A stretch of DNA of 64,000 nt from the NCBI GenBank assembly GCA_963782555.1, contig CAWAKB010000001.1:434001-498000 (forward strand), written 5' to 3'. The stretch is from Hyphomicrobium_A sp963782555 (GTDB lineage Bacteria > Pseudomonadota > Alphaproteobacteria > Rhizobiales > Hyphomicrobiaceae). Position numbers and translations under genes: made by a program. Below are positions 52,064-62,592 of this stretch, in pieces (position 1 is the stretch's first letter; each line of letters begins with the position of its first letter). The notes under the pieces are model-generated. The model was given only the letters and a program-made list of their open reading frames with translations, made no database searches and was not told the origin of the DNA.

Positions 52064-53184
52064 GGTGCGGATACCGCCTGCCACTCGGCGCGCACCGCGA
52101 CGTCGCCCTCACGCGCGAGGTGGCGCTTGCGCATGTGCTCGCCCATGCGCTCGCTTGCGAGCTGACGCATGGCCCACACCGCCATGGCGCGCACCAACGG
52201 CGAGGCGTCCGCGATCAGCGCCTCGACCTTTGGCAAGAGTGTTTCATCGCGCGCGTTGCCGGCGGCGATCAGCACGTTGCGCAGGAAGCGGTCGCGGCCC
52301 ATGCGCTTGATCGGCGTGCCGGCAAAGCGCGCGCGGAAGGCGCGGTCGTCGAGGACGAGCAGCTCGGCGAGCGGCGGATTGTCGGTCTCGGCGCTGGCGC
52401 AAAAGCGCGCCTCGCGCGCGGCGGCGGCGAACTTGTTCCACGGACAAACGGCGAGGCAATCGTCGCAGCCGAACACGCGGTTGCCCATGGGCCGGCGGAA
52501 CTCGGGCGGAATGTGGCCTTTGTGCTCGATCGTGAGGTAGGCGAGGCAGCGGCGCGCATCGAGCACATAAGGGGCGGGGAAGGCGTCGGTCGGACAGACG
52601 TCGAGACAGCGCCGGCAGCTGCCGCAGTGGTCCGCCTCGGGCGCATCGGGGGGGAGTTCGGCGGTGGTGAGGATGGCACCCAGAAACAGCCAGGAGCCGT
52701 GCGTGCGCGAGACGAGGTTGGTGTGCTTGCCCTGCCAGCCGACACCGGCCGCGGCGGCAAGCGGCTTCTCCATCAAAGGCGCGGTATCGACGAAGACCTT
52801 GACCTGGGCGCCGCTTGCGTTGGCAAAGCTCGAGGCAAGCGTCTTGAGCTTGGATTTGAGAATGTCATGGTAGTCCTTGCCTTGCGCGTAGGCCGAGATG
52901 ACGCCGCGTGACGGTTCTTCCAGCGCAGCGAGGGGATCGGCGGCGGGCGCGTAGCTCATGGCGAGCATCACGACCGAGCGCGCCTCGGGCCACAGCGCGT
53001 GCGGGGTCCGGCGGCGCTCGGCCGTCGCTGCAAGCCAATCCATGTCGCCGTGGCGGCCGGCGTCGAGGAACTCCGTAAGGCGCGCGCCCGAGCGGTCGAT
53101 GGCATCGGGCGTCGTCATGCGCACGGCATCGAAGCCCAAGGCTTCCGCCTCGCGGCGCAGCGCCTCTTTCAGCGCCGCCGTCAC
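52060..53184 (-). CDS. queG: Epoxyqueuosine reductase
   Basis: QueG reduces epoxyqueuosine to queuosine in the tRNA anticodon using cobalamin and two 4Fe-4S clusters. The 374-residue product has the cluster ligands Cys187, Cys190, Cys193 and Cys197 (CGSCRRCLDVCP), Cys213, and Cys240, Cys243 and Cys247 (CDDCLAVCP). The catalytic Asp133 is in VFVDTAPLMEK. HEAT-like helices follow at about 290-360 (LPKVEALIADASPLVRAMAV). Full length for the family. It lies 16 bases after fzlA and overlaps the SDR gene by 4 bases, so the three form an operon. Confidence 0.94.
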   Translation of the reverse strand: MTAALKEALRREAEALGFDAVRMTTPDAIDRSGARLTEFLDAGRHGDMDWLAATAERRRTPHALWPEARSVVMLAMSYAPAADPLAALEEPSRGVISAYAQGKDYHDILKSKLKTLASSFANASGAQVKVFVDTAPLMEKPLAAAAGVGWQGKHTNLVSRTHGSWLFLGAILTTAELPPDAPEADHCGSCRRCLDVCPTDAFPAPYVLDARRCLAYLTIEHKGHIPPEFRRPMGNRVFGCDDCLAVCPWNKFAAAAREARFCASAETDNPPLAELLVLDDRAFRARFAGTPIKRMGRDRFLRNVLIAAGNARDETLLPKVEALIADASPLVRAMAVWAMRQLASERMGEHMRKRHLAREGDVAVRAEWQAVSAP

Positions 53185-53200
53185 CGCTGCGCCTCGCAGG

Positions 53201-53893
53201 CTAGAAGTCGAGATTGGCGTAGTGCGTCGGCGGAATGGCGCCGGGCACGCGATCGGCCAAGATCGAGCGGAACGCGCGCCGCGACTTCAAGCGCGCGTAC
53301 CAAATCTTGGCTGCCCCGAACTCCTCCCATGGCACCTCGCCCAGATAGTCGATCGACGACAGATGCGCGGCGGCCGCGAGATCGGCAAACGACAGGTCCT
53401 CTCCCGCCAGCCAGCGCCGGCGCTCCGCCAGATGGCCAATGTAGCTCAAATGGTAGCGCAGGTTGGTGCGGATGGCGCGCAGGACGTCGGTATCGGGCGT
53501 GAGGTGGGCCCCGGGCTGCAACCGGGCATACACCTTCTCGTTGAGCAGCTCCTGCGTTACCTCCCGGTTGAGCTTGCCGTTGAACCAGTCGACCAGGCGG
53601 CGCACCTCCGCACGTGCCGCGCGATCCCCCGGAAACAGGGGCACGACCGGCTCCTCGTCGGGCTCGAGGGGGGCCTCGCCCAGGTACTCGGAGATGGCGT
53701 AGGCGCCGCACAGGGTGGGGCCGTCCTCGAGCTCAAGCACGGGCAGCTCGCCGGCCGGGTTCAGCTGCAGGAACTCGGGGCGCCACTCCCAGGGCCGCTC
53801 CTCGAGGAGATCGACCTCCATGTCGAGCTCGGCCAGCGCGATGCGTATCGCGCGCGAGAAGGGGCAGAGCCTGAAGTGCGTCAGTTTGTGCAT
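53201..53893 (-). CDS. fzlA: Glutathione S-transferase-fold division protein FzlA
   Basis: FzlA binds FtsZ and is needed for constriction in alphaproteobacteria. The 230-residue product has a thioredoxin-like N-terminal domain (HKLTHFRLCPFSRAIRIAL) and the helical GST domain with sequence close, from memory, to Caulobacter FzlA. Notable stretches are EVRRLVDWFNGKLNREV, SSIDYLGEVPWEEF and the C-terminal WYARLKSRRAFRSILADR followed by PTHYANLDF. The ATG at 53893 is chosen because similarity begins there. The group could include other GSTs, but the C-terminus favours FzlA. The uppP gene, for the undecaprenyl carrier, is divergent next door. Confidence 0.82.
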   Translation of the reverse strand: MHKLTHFRLCPFSRAIRIALAELDMEVDLLEERPWEWRPEFLQLNPAGELPVLELEDGPTLCGAYAISEYLGEAPLEPDEEPVVPLFPGDRAARAEVRRLVDWFNGKLNREVTQELLNEKVYARLQPGAHLTPDTDVLRAIRTNLRYHLSYIGHLAERRRWLAGEDLSFADLAAAAHLSSIDYLGEVPWEEFGAAKIWYARLKSRRAFRSILADRVPGAIPPTHYANLDF

Positions 53894-54129
53894 CGACCGC
53901 GCGGCGTCATTGATGGCCTGATCCGGGGTCCCGAATCGGCGTTCCCCGACACGGGGAGCGCTGGACCGTGTTTCGTCAAGGTACGCTTGCAGGTGGAGGC
54001 ACCAAGACAATTGCTTCGTGTGGCGCGGATGTGGCACCGCCGCCGCCCAAATCCTGCTAATCCTCGCGCCCAAGCACTGCCGCCGGCCCGCCACGCCAAT
54101 AACGCCCCAACAGCATCGAGACGCCGCTT

Positions 54130-54951
54130 ATGCCGACTTGGGAAGTCATCCTGCTCGGCCTCATCGAAGGGGTGACCGAGTTTTTGCCGGTCTCCTCGAC
54201 GGGGCATCTGTTGTTGACCGAGCACTTTCTCGGCGTGTGCTCGCCGGGCAAGACGTTCGAGGTATTGATCCAGCTCGGCGCGATTCTCGCGATCTTGAGC
54301 GTCTATGCGACCAAGCTGATGCAGATCGCAGTGGCGCTGCCTTACGATCAGCGCGCGCGCCGCTTTACGCTTGGGATACTTCTGGCGTTCCTGCCCGCCG
54401 CCGTGGTCGGGGCGCTGGCTCACGACTTCATCAAGCACGTGCTGTTCGAATCGCCGATGCTCATCTCCATCATGCTCATCGTCGGCGGCGTCATTCTCAT
54501 CATCATCGACCGCATGCAGCTCGACGTGCATTACGATGACGTGATGGACTATCCGCCGTCGCTGTCGTTCAAGATCGGCATCTTCCAGTGCCTGGCGATG
54601 GTTCCCGGGGTATCGCGCTCAGGTGCCACCATCGTCGGCGCCATGCTGATGGGCACCGACAAGCGCTCGGCCGCCGAATTCTCCTTCTTCCTCGCCATGC
54701 CGACCATGGCGGGTGCCTTCGCCTTCGACCTCTACAAGAACTGGGCGATCCTCAAGCCCGAGGACATCGACAACATCGCGCTCGGTTTCGTCACGGCCTT
54801 CATCGCCGCCGTGTTCGTCGTGCGCTACCTGCTGGGCTATGTCAGCCGCCACGGCTTTGCGCTGTTTGGGTGGTGGCGCATCATCGTCGGCGGTCTGGCG
54901 CTGGGCGCCATGCTGGTGCTCGGGACCACGAATGGCTGTCCTGCCGGCTAG
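54130..54951 (+). CDS. uppP: Undecaprenyl-diphosphatase
   Basis: UppP dephosphorylates undecaprenyl pyrophosphate to recycle the carrier for peptidoglycan and other polysaccharides, and gives bacitracin resistance. The 273-residue membrane protein has eight predicted helices and the two active-site regions: EGVTEFLPVSSTGH (Glu13, Glu17 to His26) and PGVSRSGATI (Arg163). The ATG at 54130 starts family similarity at once. It is divergent from fzlA by 236 bases and converges on ptsN with only 15 bases between the stops. Confidence 0.94.
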   Translation: MPTWEVILLGLIEGVTEFLPVSSTGHLLLTEHFLGVCSPGKTFEVLIQLGAILAILSVYATKLMQIAVALPYDQRARRFTLGILLAFLPAAVVGALAHDFIKHVLFESPMLISIMLIVGGVILIIIDRMQLDVHYDDVMDYPPSLSFKIGIFQCLAMVPGVSRSGATIVGAMLMGTDKRSAAEFSFFLAMPTMAGAFAFDLYKNWAILKPEDIDNIALGFVTAFIAAVFVVRYLLGYVSRHGFALFGWWRIIVGGLALGAMLVLGTTNGCPAG

Positions 54952-54966
54952 GCGCCCTTACGCCCG

Positions 54967-55431
54967 TCAGGCCGCGTGCGAGGGCGCCTTCACCGTGAGT
55001 GCCAGCCGCAGCGCGGTAGCATCGGGCGCATTGCGCAAGGCATCGAGGATCGAAGGCTCGCGCACGACGCGCGAGATCGAGGCCAGCGCCTTCAAGTGAT
55101 CGCCGCTGGCATGCTCGGGCGCGAGCAGGAGAAACATGAGGTCGACCGGCTCGCTGTCATGCGACTCGTATTCGATCGGCTCCTCCAGACGGGCAAACAG
55201 GCAGAGGATGCCCTTCAGTCCGGGAAGCTTGACGTGCGGGATGGCGATCCCGCGCCCCAATCCGGTGGAGCCGAGGCGCTCGCGCTGCAGCAGCGTGTTG
55301 AAAATCTCCCTGGCGTCGAGATCGGTCCTCTCGGCGGCGATCGTCGCCAATTCCTGCAGAGCATGCTTTTTGCTTGTTGCCTGCAGCGAAGCAATGATGC
55401 CGTCACGGGCCAGAAGATCACAGAGATCCAT
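54967..55431 (-). CDS. ptsN: PTS IIA-like nitrogen-regulatory protein
   Basis: PtsN (EIIA-Ntr) is the phosphate-accepting end of the nitrogen PTS cascade and controls potassium transport, (p)ppGpp and other pathways. The 154-residue product has the phosphorylated His66 in GIAIPHVKLPG and LLLAPEHASGDHLKALA typical of the family. The position downstream of rpoN is classic. Usually an hpf gene lies between rpoN and ptsN in Hyphomicrobiales; here 661 bases without a gene replace it. Confidence 0.93.
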   Translation of the reverse strand: MDLCDLLARDGIIASLQATSKKHALQELATIAAERTDLDAREIFNTLLQRERLGSTGLGRGIAIPHVKLPGLKGILCLFARLEEPIEYESHDSEPVDLMFLLLAPEHASGDHLKALASISRVVREPSILDALRNAPDATALRLALTVKAPSHAA

Positions 55432-56092
55432 CGTTCAATCCCATCCCACCCGGTTGCGACGCGCTAAAGCGCGTCAGGTCGCACGATGCAGCTTTTGAAT
55501 ACGCGGAGCGGGTGCGCCCGGTCCGCGCGAATGGACGTCCTAACTGTTGCCGATCCCTCCCGGTTCGGCCGGATGGCCCAACCTGGCCGCGCCACCGGCT
55601 GACCAGCGGCGCACCTCTGAGAAACCAAAAAAATGGCATCGAGAAGGTAGAGCTGCCCAACAAATTTGCACACCGATCGCCTGTTGCCCTCGCCGTTTTC
55701 CGGGGACATATACGCCAAGATCCTTGCGAAACTGCCCTCCGGTCGGCATTGCGTTTCGAACATGTGGCGCGCCACATTGGCCTATGCAACGGCCGCCGTG
55801 CGTGCCGCCCCCGCTTAACCTTGCGCCCTTCCCAGCAGCGCGCAACAGCGGTCCTCGATTCCCGTGCCCTCGAGAGACTTGCAATAAATCCTGCAAAATC
55901 GGGGCCACAGGATCGCCCCGAAACAAGCCGACACAAGACGTGATTTATTCCGGTGTCTCAATTGGGGGCGCGGCCGACAACAACGTGCCTCGCGGCGCCA
56001 TCGCGGGACCCCTCCCAGAGGCCCCTTCGGCAATGCCTATATTGCAGCAGGGCGGTGCATACAAGCCTTGTCTTGCCTAATTTGCCACCATT
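55432..56092. other. Gene-free region between rpoN and ptsN
   Basis: I see no convincing coding sequence on either strand over these 661 bases: open frames are low in coding character and rich in Arg, Pro and Cys. In related genomes the ribosome-hibernation factor gene hpf often occupies this place, but no recognisable hpf remnant is seen. The region presumably carries the ptsN promoter, and it holds a small inverted repeat at 55458-55475. Confidence 0.6.
55458..55475. repeat. Inverted repeat GACGCGCT-AA-AGCGCGTC
   Basis: An 8-bp perfect inverted repeat with a 2-base centre lies 26 bases upstream of the ptsN start, with outer TGCGA and TCGCA arms around it. Similar GCGCTWAAGCGC motifs are common in Hyphomicrobiales intergenic regions, so it may be a dispersed element rather than an operator. 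Confidence 0.4.
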
Positions 56093-57637
<1,545 letters not shown>

Positions 57638-57682
57638 GCGCCAAAACCTAGCATACCGCAAACGTCCCGGCCGAGGGTCTAG

Positions 57683-58531
57683 TCAGCGCGCGTTAACGAA
57701 CATGTCTCCGAGGTACACGCGCCGAACGTCGTCGTTAGCTATGATTTCCTCCGGCTTACCTTGTGTCAGAACCTGACCGTCGTAGATGATGTAGGCGCGA
57801 TCAATCAGACTCAAGGTCTCGCGCACGTTGTGGTCGGTGATGAGAACGCCGATGCCGCGCTCGGTCAAGTGTCGAACGAGCTCCTGAATATCGCCGACAG
57901 CGATCGGGTCGATGCCGGCGAAGGGCTCGTCGAGCAGCATGAAAGAGGGGCCAGTGGCCAGCGCGCGGGCGATCTCGACCCGCCGTCTCTCGCCGCCCGA
58001 AAGCGCGATGGAAGGCGATTTTCTCAAGTGAGTTATGCGGAATTCGTCGAGCAGGCCGTCGAGGCGCAGCCGTCGCCGCTTGGCCGACCGCTCGACCAGC
58101 TCCAGCACGGCCATGATGTTCTGCTCCACCGTCAGGCCACGGAAGATGGAGGCCTCCTGCGGCAAATAGCCGATGCCGAGCCGGGCCCGCTGGTACATGG
58201 GAAGGCGGGTCACGTCCTGCCCGTCGATGGTGATCGTTCCCTGGTCGGCGGGGACGAGACCGGTGATCATGTAGAACACGGTGGTCTTGCCGGCGCCGTT
58301 GGGGCCCAAGAGACCAACCGATTCCCCGCGCCCGACGGCGAGCGTCACGCCGCGTACGACGAGACGTTTCTTGTAGCTCTTCTGCACGTTGTGAACCGTG
58401 AGCCAGCCATCCGCACCGAAGGGTTGCGCCGACCCGTTCGTCGGCACGAGGCTGGTGCCGTGGCGGGCAGACCGTGTGCTGCGCGGGCCGCCGCGAGCAC
58501 GCTTCGGTCCGAAGGGGAGGATCTTGAGCAC
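57683..58531 (-). CDS. lptB: LPS export ABC transporter ATP-binding protein
   Basis: LptB powers extraction of LPS from the inner membrane by LptFG. The 282-residue product has Walker A GPNGAGKTT, a Q-loop region (GIGYLPQEASIFRGLTV), the LSGGERRR signature and Walker B FMLLDEPFAGIDP. The first 40 residues form a basic, Pro-rich extension that is longer than in E. coli LptB (241 residues). It follows the LptC-LptA fusion gene by 152 bases on the same strand, and rpoN comes next. Confidence 0.94.
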   Translation of the reverse strand: MLKILPFGPKRARGGPRSTRSARHGTSLVPTNGSAQPFGADGWLTVHNVQKSYKKRLVVRGVTLAVGRGESVGLLGPNGAGKTTVFYMITGLVPADQGTITIDGQDVTRLPMYQRARLGIGYLPQEASIFRGLTVEQNIMAVLELVERSAKRRRLRLDGLLDEFRITHLRKSPSIALSGGERRRVEIARALATGPSFMLLDEPFAGIDPIAVGDIQELVRHLTERGIGVLITDHNVRETLSLIDRAYIIYDGQVLTQGKPEEIIANDDVRRVYLGDMFVNAR

Positions 58532-58683
58532 GAATGAACAAACCTCGGGGTTGAGCCGGTCCGGGGGAACGGCCGCACCACCATGGTGCGCCGTTCATGG
58601 CCCCTGTCAATCGGCGTCAGTGTCAATGGGCCTCGCCGCCTCACGCGCGGTGGCCCAAGAGTGCGCGCCATAGAAGGCCGAAT

Positions 58684-60621
58684 TCAGGGTGCTTGGCCCG
58701 CGGGAGCCCAGGCGTCGCCAGAAGTCGATGGCGATTTGGCGGCAGGCTGCTCACCCTTTGGCCGCGCCGCCTTTCGCATCTTAGGGTAAAATATCGCGCT
58801 GGGACGCCCGCCGGTGTGTGGACCTTGAACGACATAGCCGTTCTTGTCGCCGGCCGGCGCCGCCTTCGCTGTCCACGCGTCGCCAGGGTCATTGTGCATC
58901 ACGCTCTGCCCGGTCGTCATGTCGATGACGAGGCGGGTACCGCGCACCACGTTCTTGGCCTGGGTGAGGACGACATCGCCGCCGACCGTGACCTGGTTCG
59001 CCTTCACGTCGAAGTTGGCCCAGTCGCCGGTGGCATCCTGACCGTTTTTCGAGGTGACGATCACCTTGCCGCGGGCCTCGATGCGGGTCAGCTGGGCGGG
59101 CTGCTTGGCATCGCTCGTCATCTGTGCGGCAAGGCCGGCCGCGCCCGTGTAGTAGGCGTTGAGGGTCGATGTGCGCATCACGAAGTTGCCCTGCGCCGCG
59201 CGCACGTCTCCATTGAAGACTGCGGTCTTGGCGTGGTCGTTGACGTCGAGGCGGTCAGCCTCAACGTCGATGGGCGCGGTCGGGTCCGTCTTGAAGATGC
59301 CGACGGCGCTCGCTGCCGTCGCGTCGGCGCCCTGCTTGGACGATTGCGGGGAGGCGGCGAGGTTTCGATAAAAGCGCGTCGAGATGCGGCCGGGCTCCTT
59401 GGCGCCGGCCGCCGCCGGGTTGGTCAGCTGCGTGCGCCCCGTTGCCCGTTCCACGAAGAGCCGTCCGCCGCCGAGCTGGTTGCGCCCCTGCACTGCGACC
59501 ACATTGCCGGTGAGCAGCACCGTGTCGGCCTTCTGGTCGATCGTCGCGTTGTCGCTGGTGGCGCGCCTTTCGGTGCCGGACGTCATGACGACGTCGCCCG
59601 CCAGCACGGCGACCCCTTTCAGGGCATCGAAGTCGAGGCTGTCGCCGGTCACGCGGTCCTGCGGCGCACGCGTCATCACGACGGGAGAGGATGAGGCGAT
59701 GTGGCTGATCTTGGCGCCGGCCGCGTTCGCGATCGCGCCGCCCGCGCTCTGGCCCTCGTAGCGCACCTCGAGCGCGGCGGTCTCCATAACGGCGTCGCCC
59801 TGCACGGCGCGCACGCTGCCCGAGAAGGTGGCGATCTTGTGCGCATCATCGATCTCCAGCCTATCGGAGGTGATGTCGATGGGACCGTTGGCGGCGCTGA
59901 TCAGCGGTGCGCCTCCGGTGGTCGGCGTCTTGGCCGCGGCCGGCGTCTTGGGATCTTGGGCGGGCACCAGGTGCGCCACGACGCTCTTGAGGAACGTCAC
60001 CTTGCGGGTCTTGTTGTGCAACGTCATCTCGTTGGAGTGGATCGTTCCTCCCGGCATCTCGACGACCACGGGCTCCTTGGTCTCAAGCACGTTCTGTTTG
60101 GTATGGACGGTGGCGCGCGTCAGGTGCGCGCGCAGGCCGCTCTCGGAGACGACGTCGATGCCGTCGTAGAGCTCCAGCTCGCTGGTCTTGCTGTTGTAAA
60201 ATCCGCGTACGGCCTTGAGCTCGGTCTTCGTCTTGTTGGCGTCCTCCAGATTGCCGACGATCTCGTGGAGGGTGATGCGCGAGAGGTCGGTGAGATCCTG
60301 CACCGCGGTCTTTGCCGTCACCACGTACGACCCGCCGTCGTCGTTGAACCCCTCGTAGCGGGGGTTGTGCATGGTCAGGTTCTCGGGGACGATGTTCGAG
60401 ATCTCGATCTGCGGCAGGCCTTCGATCCATCCGATGGTCTGCAGCACGGTTCCCACGTAGGCGATGACGACGACCGCCGCGGTGACCGGGAGAAGCCAGC
60501 GCAGGATGCGCACCAGACGCGTGTGGCGACGCGCACGCGTCATCCCCCTCGCCCGATCGCCCGGCGTGGACGTGGCGAAAGCCCAGCCGCGATCGGGCTC
60601 GAGATTGGTTATGGTCGCCAT
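58684..60621 (-). CDS. lptC: LptC-LptA-LptA fusion: LPS export periplasmic bridge
   Basis: One uninterrupted frame of 645 residues combines parts that are normally separate. Residues 40-62 are the single membrane helix, and 63-217 the LptC beta-jellyroll domain (PQIEISNIVPENLTMHNPRY onward). Residues 246-415 are an LptA/OstA domain (PIDITSDRLEIDDAHKIATF), and 449-575 a second one (PIDVEADRLDVNDHAKTAVF). Neither LptA domain has a signal peptide, so both are exported as part of the fusion. The C-terminal 60 residues are Pro/Lys-rich. Such a polypeptide could span from the LptBFG complex some way across the periplasm. Its place between rnd and lptB is the standard lptC-lptA position. Confidence 0.88.
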   Translation of the reverse strand: MATITNLEPDRGWAFATSTPGDRARGMTRARRHTRLVRILRWLLPVTAAVVVIAYVGTVLQTIGWIEGLPQIEISNIVPENLTMHNPRYEGFNDDGGSYVVTAKTAVQDLTDLSRITLHEIVGNLEDANKTKTELKAVRGFYNSKTSELELYDGIDVVSESGLRAHLTRATVHTKQNVLETKEPVVVEMPGGTIHSNEMTLHNKTRKVTFLKSVVAHLVPAQDPKTPAAAKTPTTGGAPLISAANGPIDITSDRLEIDDAHKIATFSGSVRAVQGDAVMETAALEVRYEGQSAGGAIANAAGAKISHIASSSPVVMTRAPQDRVTGDSLDFDALKGVAVLAGDVVMTSGTERRATSDNATIDQKADTVLLTGNVVAVQGRNQLGGGRLFVERATGRTQLTNPAAAGAKEPGRISTRFYRNLAASPQSSKQGADATAASAVGIFKTDPTAPIDVEADRLDVNDHAKTAVFNGDVRAAQGNFVMRTSTLNAYYTGAAGLAAQMTSDAKQPAQLTRIEARGKVIVTSKNGQDATGDWANFDVKANQVTVGGDVVLTQAKNVVRGTRLVIDMTTGQSVMHNDPGDAWTAKAAPAGDKNGYVVQGPHTGGRPSAIFYPKMRKAARPKGEQPAAKSPSTSGDAWAPAGQAP

Positions 60622-60732
60622 GCGCTCCGTCGGGATTCCGGCCCCTTGCCGAATAGCCCAAAAAAGCGGCCAATTGGGGTGATATTGGGACTGAGACCGT
60701 TACACGCTGAGGACGGCGCGGTTGCTGCCCGC

Positions 60733-61353
60733 TCAGTGGGCAAAAATGTCGTCGTCGGCGAAGCCCGCAAGGTCGAGCCGCGCGCGAACGGCAAGAAAGC
60801 CGAAGGCTGCCTCGGCAAAGGGCCGGCGCCCCTCGCGGTCGAGCATGACGTCGAGCTTTTCCTTCAGCGCATGCAGATGCAGAACGTCGGACGCCGCATA
60901 GGCGAGCTGCTGCTGGGAGAGCTCGCTGGCGGCCCAGTCGGAGCTCTGCTGCTGCTTGGAGATCTCCACGCCTAAGAGCTCGGCTGCCAGGTCCTTGAGG
61001 CCATGGCGGTCGGTGTAGGTGCGCACCAGCTTGGAGGCGATCTTGGTGCAGTAGATGGGCGCGGTAGCGACCCCGAGATTCCTCTGCAGCACGGCGACGT
61101 CGAAGCGGGCGAAATGAAAGATCTTGGTGAGCGAGCTGTCGGCCAGCATCGCTTTGAGACGCGGGGCTGAGTAATCGGTCCCGTCGAACTGCACGAGGTG
61201 CGCGGTGCCGTCGCCCGCCGAAAGCTGCACGAGGCAAAGCCGGTCGCGCAGGACATTGAGGCCGAGGGTCTCGGTATCGACCGCGACGCTATTCTGGAAG
61301 GTGACGCCTGCCGGGAGGTCGCCTTTGTGCAGATGAATGGTCGGTTTCGCCAT
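60733..61353 (-). CDS. rnd: Short ribonuclease D-type 3'-5' exonuclease
   Basis: The product is about 206 residues and is a DEDDy exonuclease: Asp26 and Glu28 (AVDTETLGL), Asp85 (FARFDVAVL), Asp156 with Tyr152 (YAASDVLHL). It lacks the HRDC domains of E. coli RNase D, as usual for the short alphaproteobacterial form. It probably trims structured RNA 3' ends. The ATG at 61353 is followed by family-like sequence; the upstream reading to 61431 is not conserved-looking. The gene is first in the row rnd - lptCA - lptB - rpoN. Confidence 0.88.
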   Translation of the reverse strand: MAKPTIHLHKGDLPAGVTFQNSVAVDTETLGLNVLRDRLCLVQLSAGDGTAHLVQFDGTDYSAPRLKAMLADSSLTKIFHFARFDVAVLQRNLGVATAPIYCTKIASKLVRTYTDRHGLKDLAAELLGVEISKQQQSSDWAASELSQQQLAYAASDVLHLHALKEKLDVMLDREGRRPFAEAAFGFLAVRARLDLAGFADDDIFAH

Positions 61354-61585
61354 CTCTCGTTCGCCGGAGCGGTCCTCGTGAGCGTCTCGGGCCGAGAGCC
61401 CCCGCTCCCTGTGCCGGCTGATACACCACAAAGATTTATGACAGGTGCATCGCCGGTTAGCAGCCGTTTACGGACTTCGCCCCTCCAGGGCAAGCCGTCT
61501 CGGTGCGATTGACGTTGTGTTGAGACGCTTGAGGTTGATATCTCACCTGAGGATCGTGGGCTGCCGCAGACGAGGCTGAGCTGAG

Positions 61586-62458
61586 ATGAACGAGAGCGGC
61601 GACACGTTTGGCATCAAAGAGGTGCTGGCGACGAGCTATGGCGTCTTCACTCGGAACTTTCTCCTGCTGTTCCTGCTCGCGTTCGCCGCCACCATTCCAA
61701 ACCTTTCAATCGAGCTCTTGGCACCGCCTGAGCCGCCGCCATGGCTCACTTCGCACGGCCACGCCCCGGACGTGCGGTCCGCCGCGCAGGCCCTCTCGCC
61801 GTGGGTTACGCTGCCGTTGATCGCCGTGGGAATCCTCCTGAGCTTCGCCTTGTCTGCGGCTGCGACCACGGTCTTGATTGCCGATCTGAGGGGGACGCCT
61901 TTCGGTCCCGGCGACGCCTTGACGAGCGGGTGGCATGCCCTGCCGGCGCTGCTCGGTATTTTCATCATCTTATTTCTACTGTTGCTGGGTTTCGCCTTGC
62001 TGGCAGGGCTCGTGTGGGCGGGTGTCGCAATCGGACTTCTCGGCGATCCCAAAACGCCTTATGCCGCGATCCTCGTCCCTATCTTTGTTGCGCCCATCGT
62101 GATCGTGGGGCTCAGGCTTTGTCTTGTGGTTCCCGTGATCGTTGCGGAGCGCGTGGGCGCCGTTCAGTCGCTCAAGCGCAGCGCCAAGCTGACCGAAGGC
62201 AAGCTCTGGCGGCTTTTTGGCCTCTTCGCCGCGGCGGGGTTGATCATCTTCGCCATCAATGCCGCCCTCTTCGGGACCGCAGCCGGCCTGTTCGGCTTTG
62301 CAACATTCTTCAACCCGGCCGCCATGGTCTTAAGGCACGCGGTGATGGCGGCGGAGGTGCCCTTCTATTGGGCGGTCGTTGCCGTCAGCTATTATTATCT
62401 GCGCGTCGCCTCCGAGGGGGGCGGAGCACCTGCGCAAGCCGCCGCCGGCAGCGCGTGA
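61586..62458 (+). CDS. Multi-pass inner-membrane protein (GPDPase-membrane-domain-like)
   Basis: The 290-residue product has about six hydrophobic segments (for example LLLFLLAFAATIPNLSIELL, LLGIFIILFLLLLGFALLAGL and AAAGLIIFAINAALFG). A conserved-looking cytoplasmic loop VVPVIVAERVGAVQSLKRSAKLT is typical of glycerophosphodiester-phosphodiesterase membrane domains and DUF7544-type proteins. No catalytic domain is attached. Function unknown. The ATG at 61586 starts the family-type NESGDTFGIKEVLATSYGVF. It is divergent from rnd with 232 bases between starts. Confidence 0.7.
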   Translation: MNESGDTFGIKEVLATSYGVFTRNFLLLFLLAFAATIPNLSIELLAPPEPPPWLTSHGHAPDVRSAAQALSPWVTLPLIAVGILLSFALSAAATTVLIADLRGTPFGPGDALTSGWHALPALLGIFIILFLLLLGFALLAGLVWAGVAIGLLGDPKTPYAAILVPIFVAPIVIVGLRLCLVVPVIVAERVGAVQSLKRSAKLTEGKLWRLFGLFAAAGLIIFAINAALFGTAAGLFGFATFFNPAAMVLRHAVMAAEVPFYWAVVAVSYYYLRVASEGGGAPAQAAAGSA

Positions 62459-62592
62459 GCGCTGCGGCCTGCCCTTCTCCTCGTGTCGGATCGTCAACGG
62501 CGCCTTGCGGCGGAGCGGCGCAACGCTATTGATGTTGCGCTTGGTTTGGTTCTGATCTTGTTTCAAAAAAGTATTTGCGGGCGGGGAGAGCT

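Noticed and set aside
55418..55936. Open frame on the minus strand in the rpoN-ptsN gap as a possible hpf
   Set aside because: The translation is rich in Arg, Cys and Pro and shows none of the HPF domain sequence.
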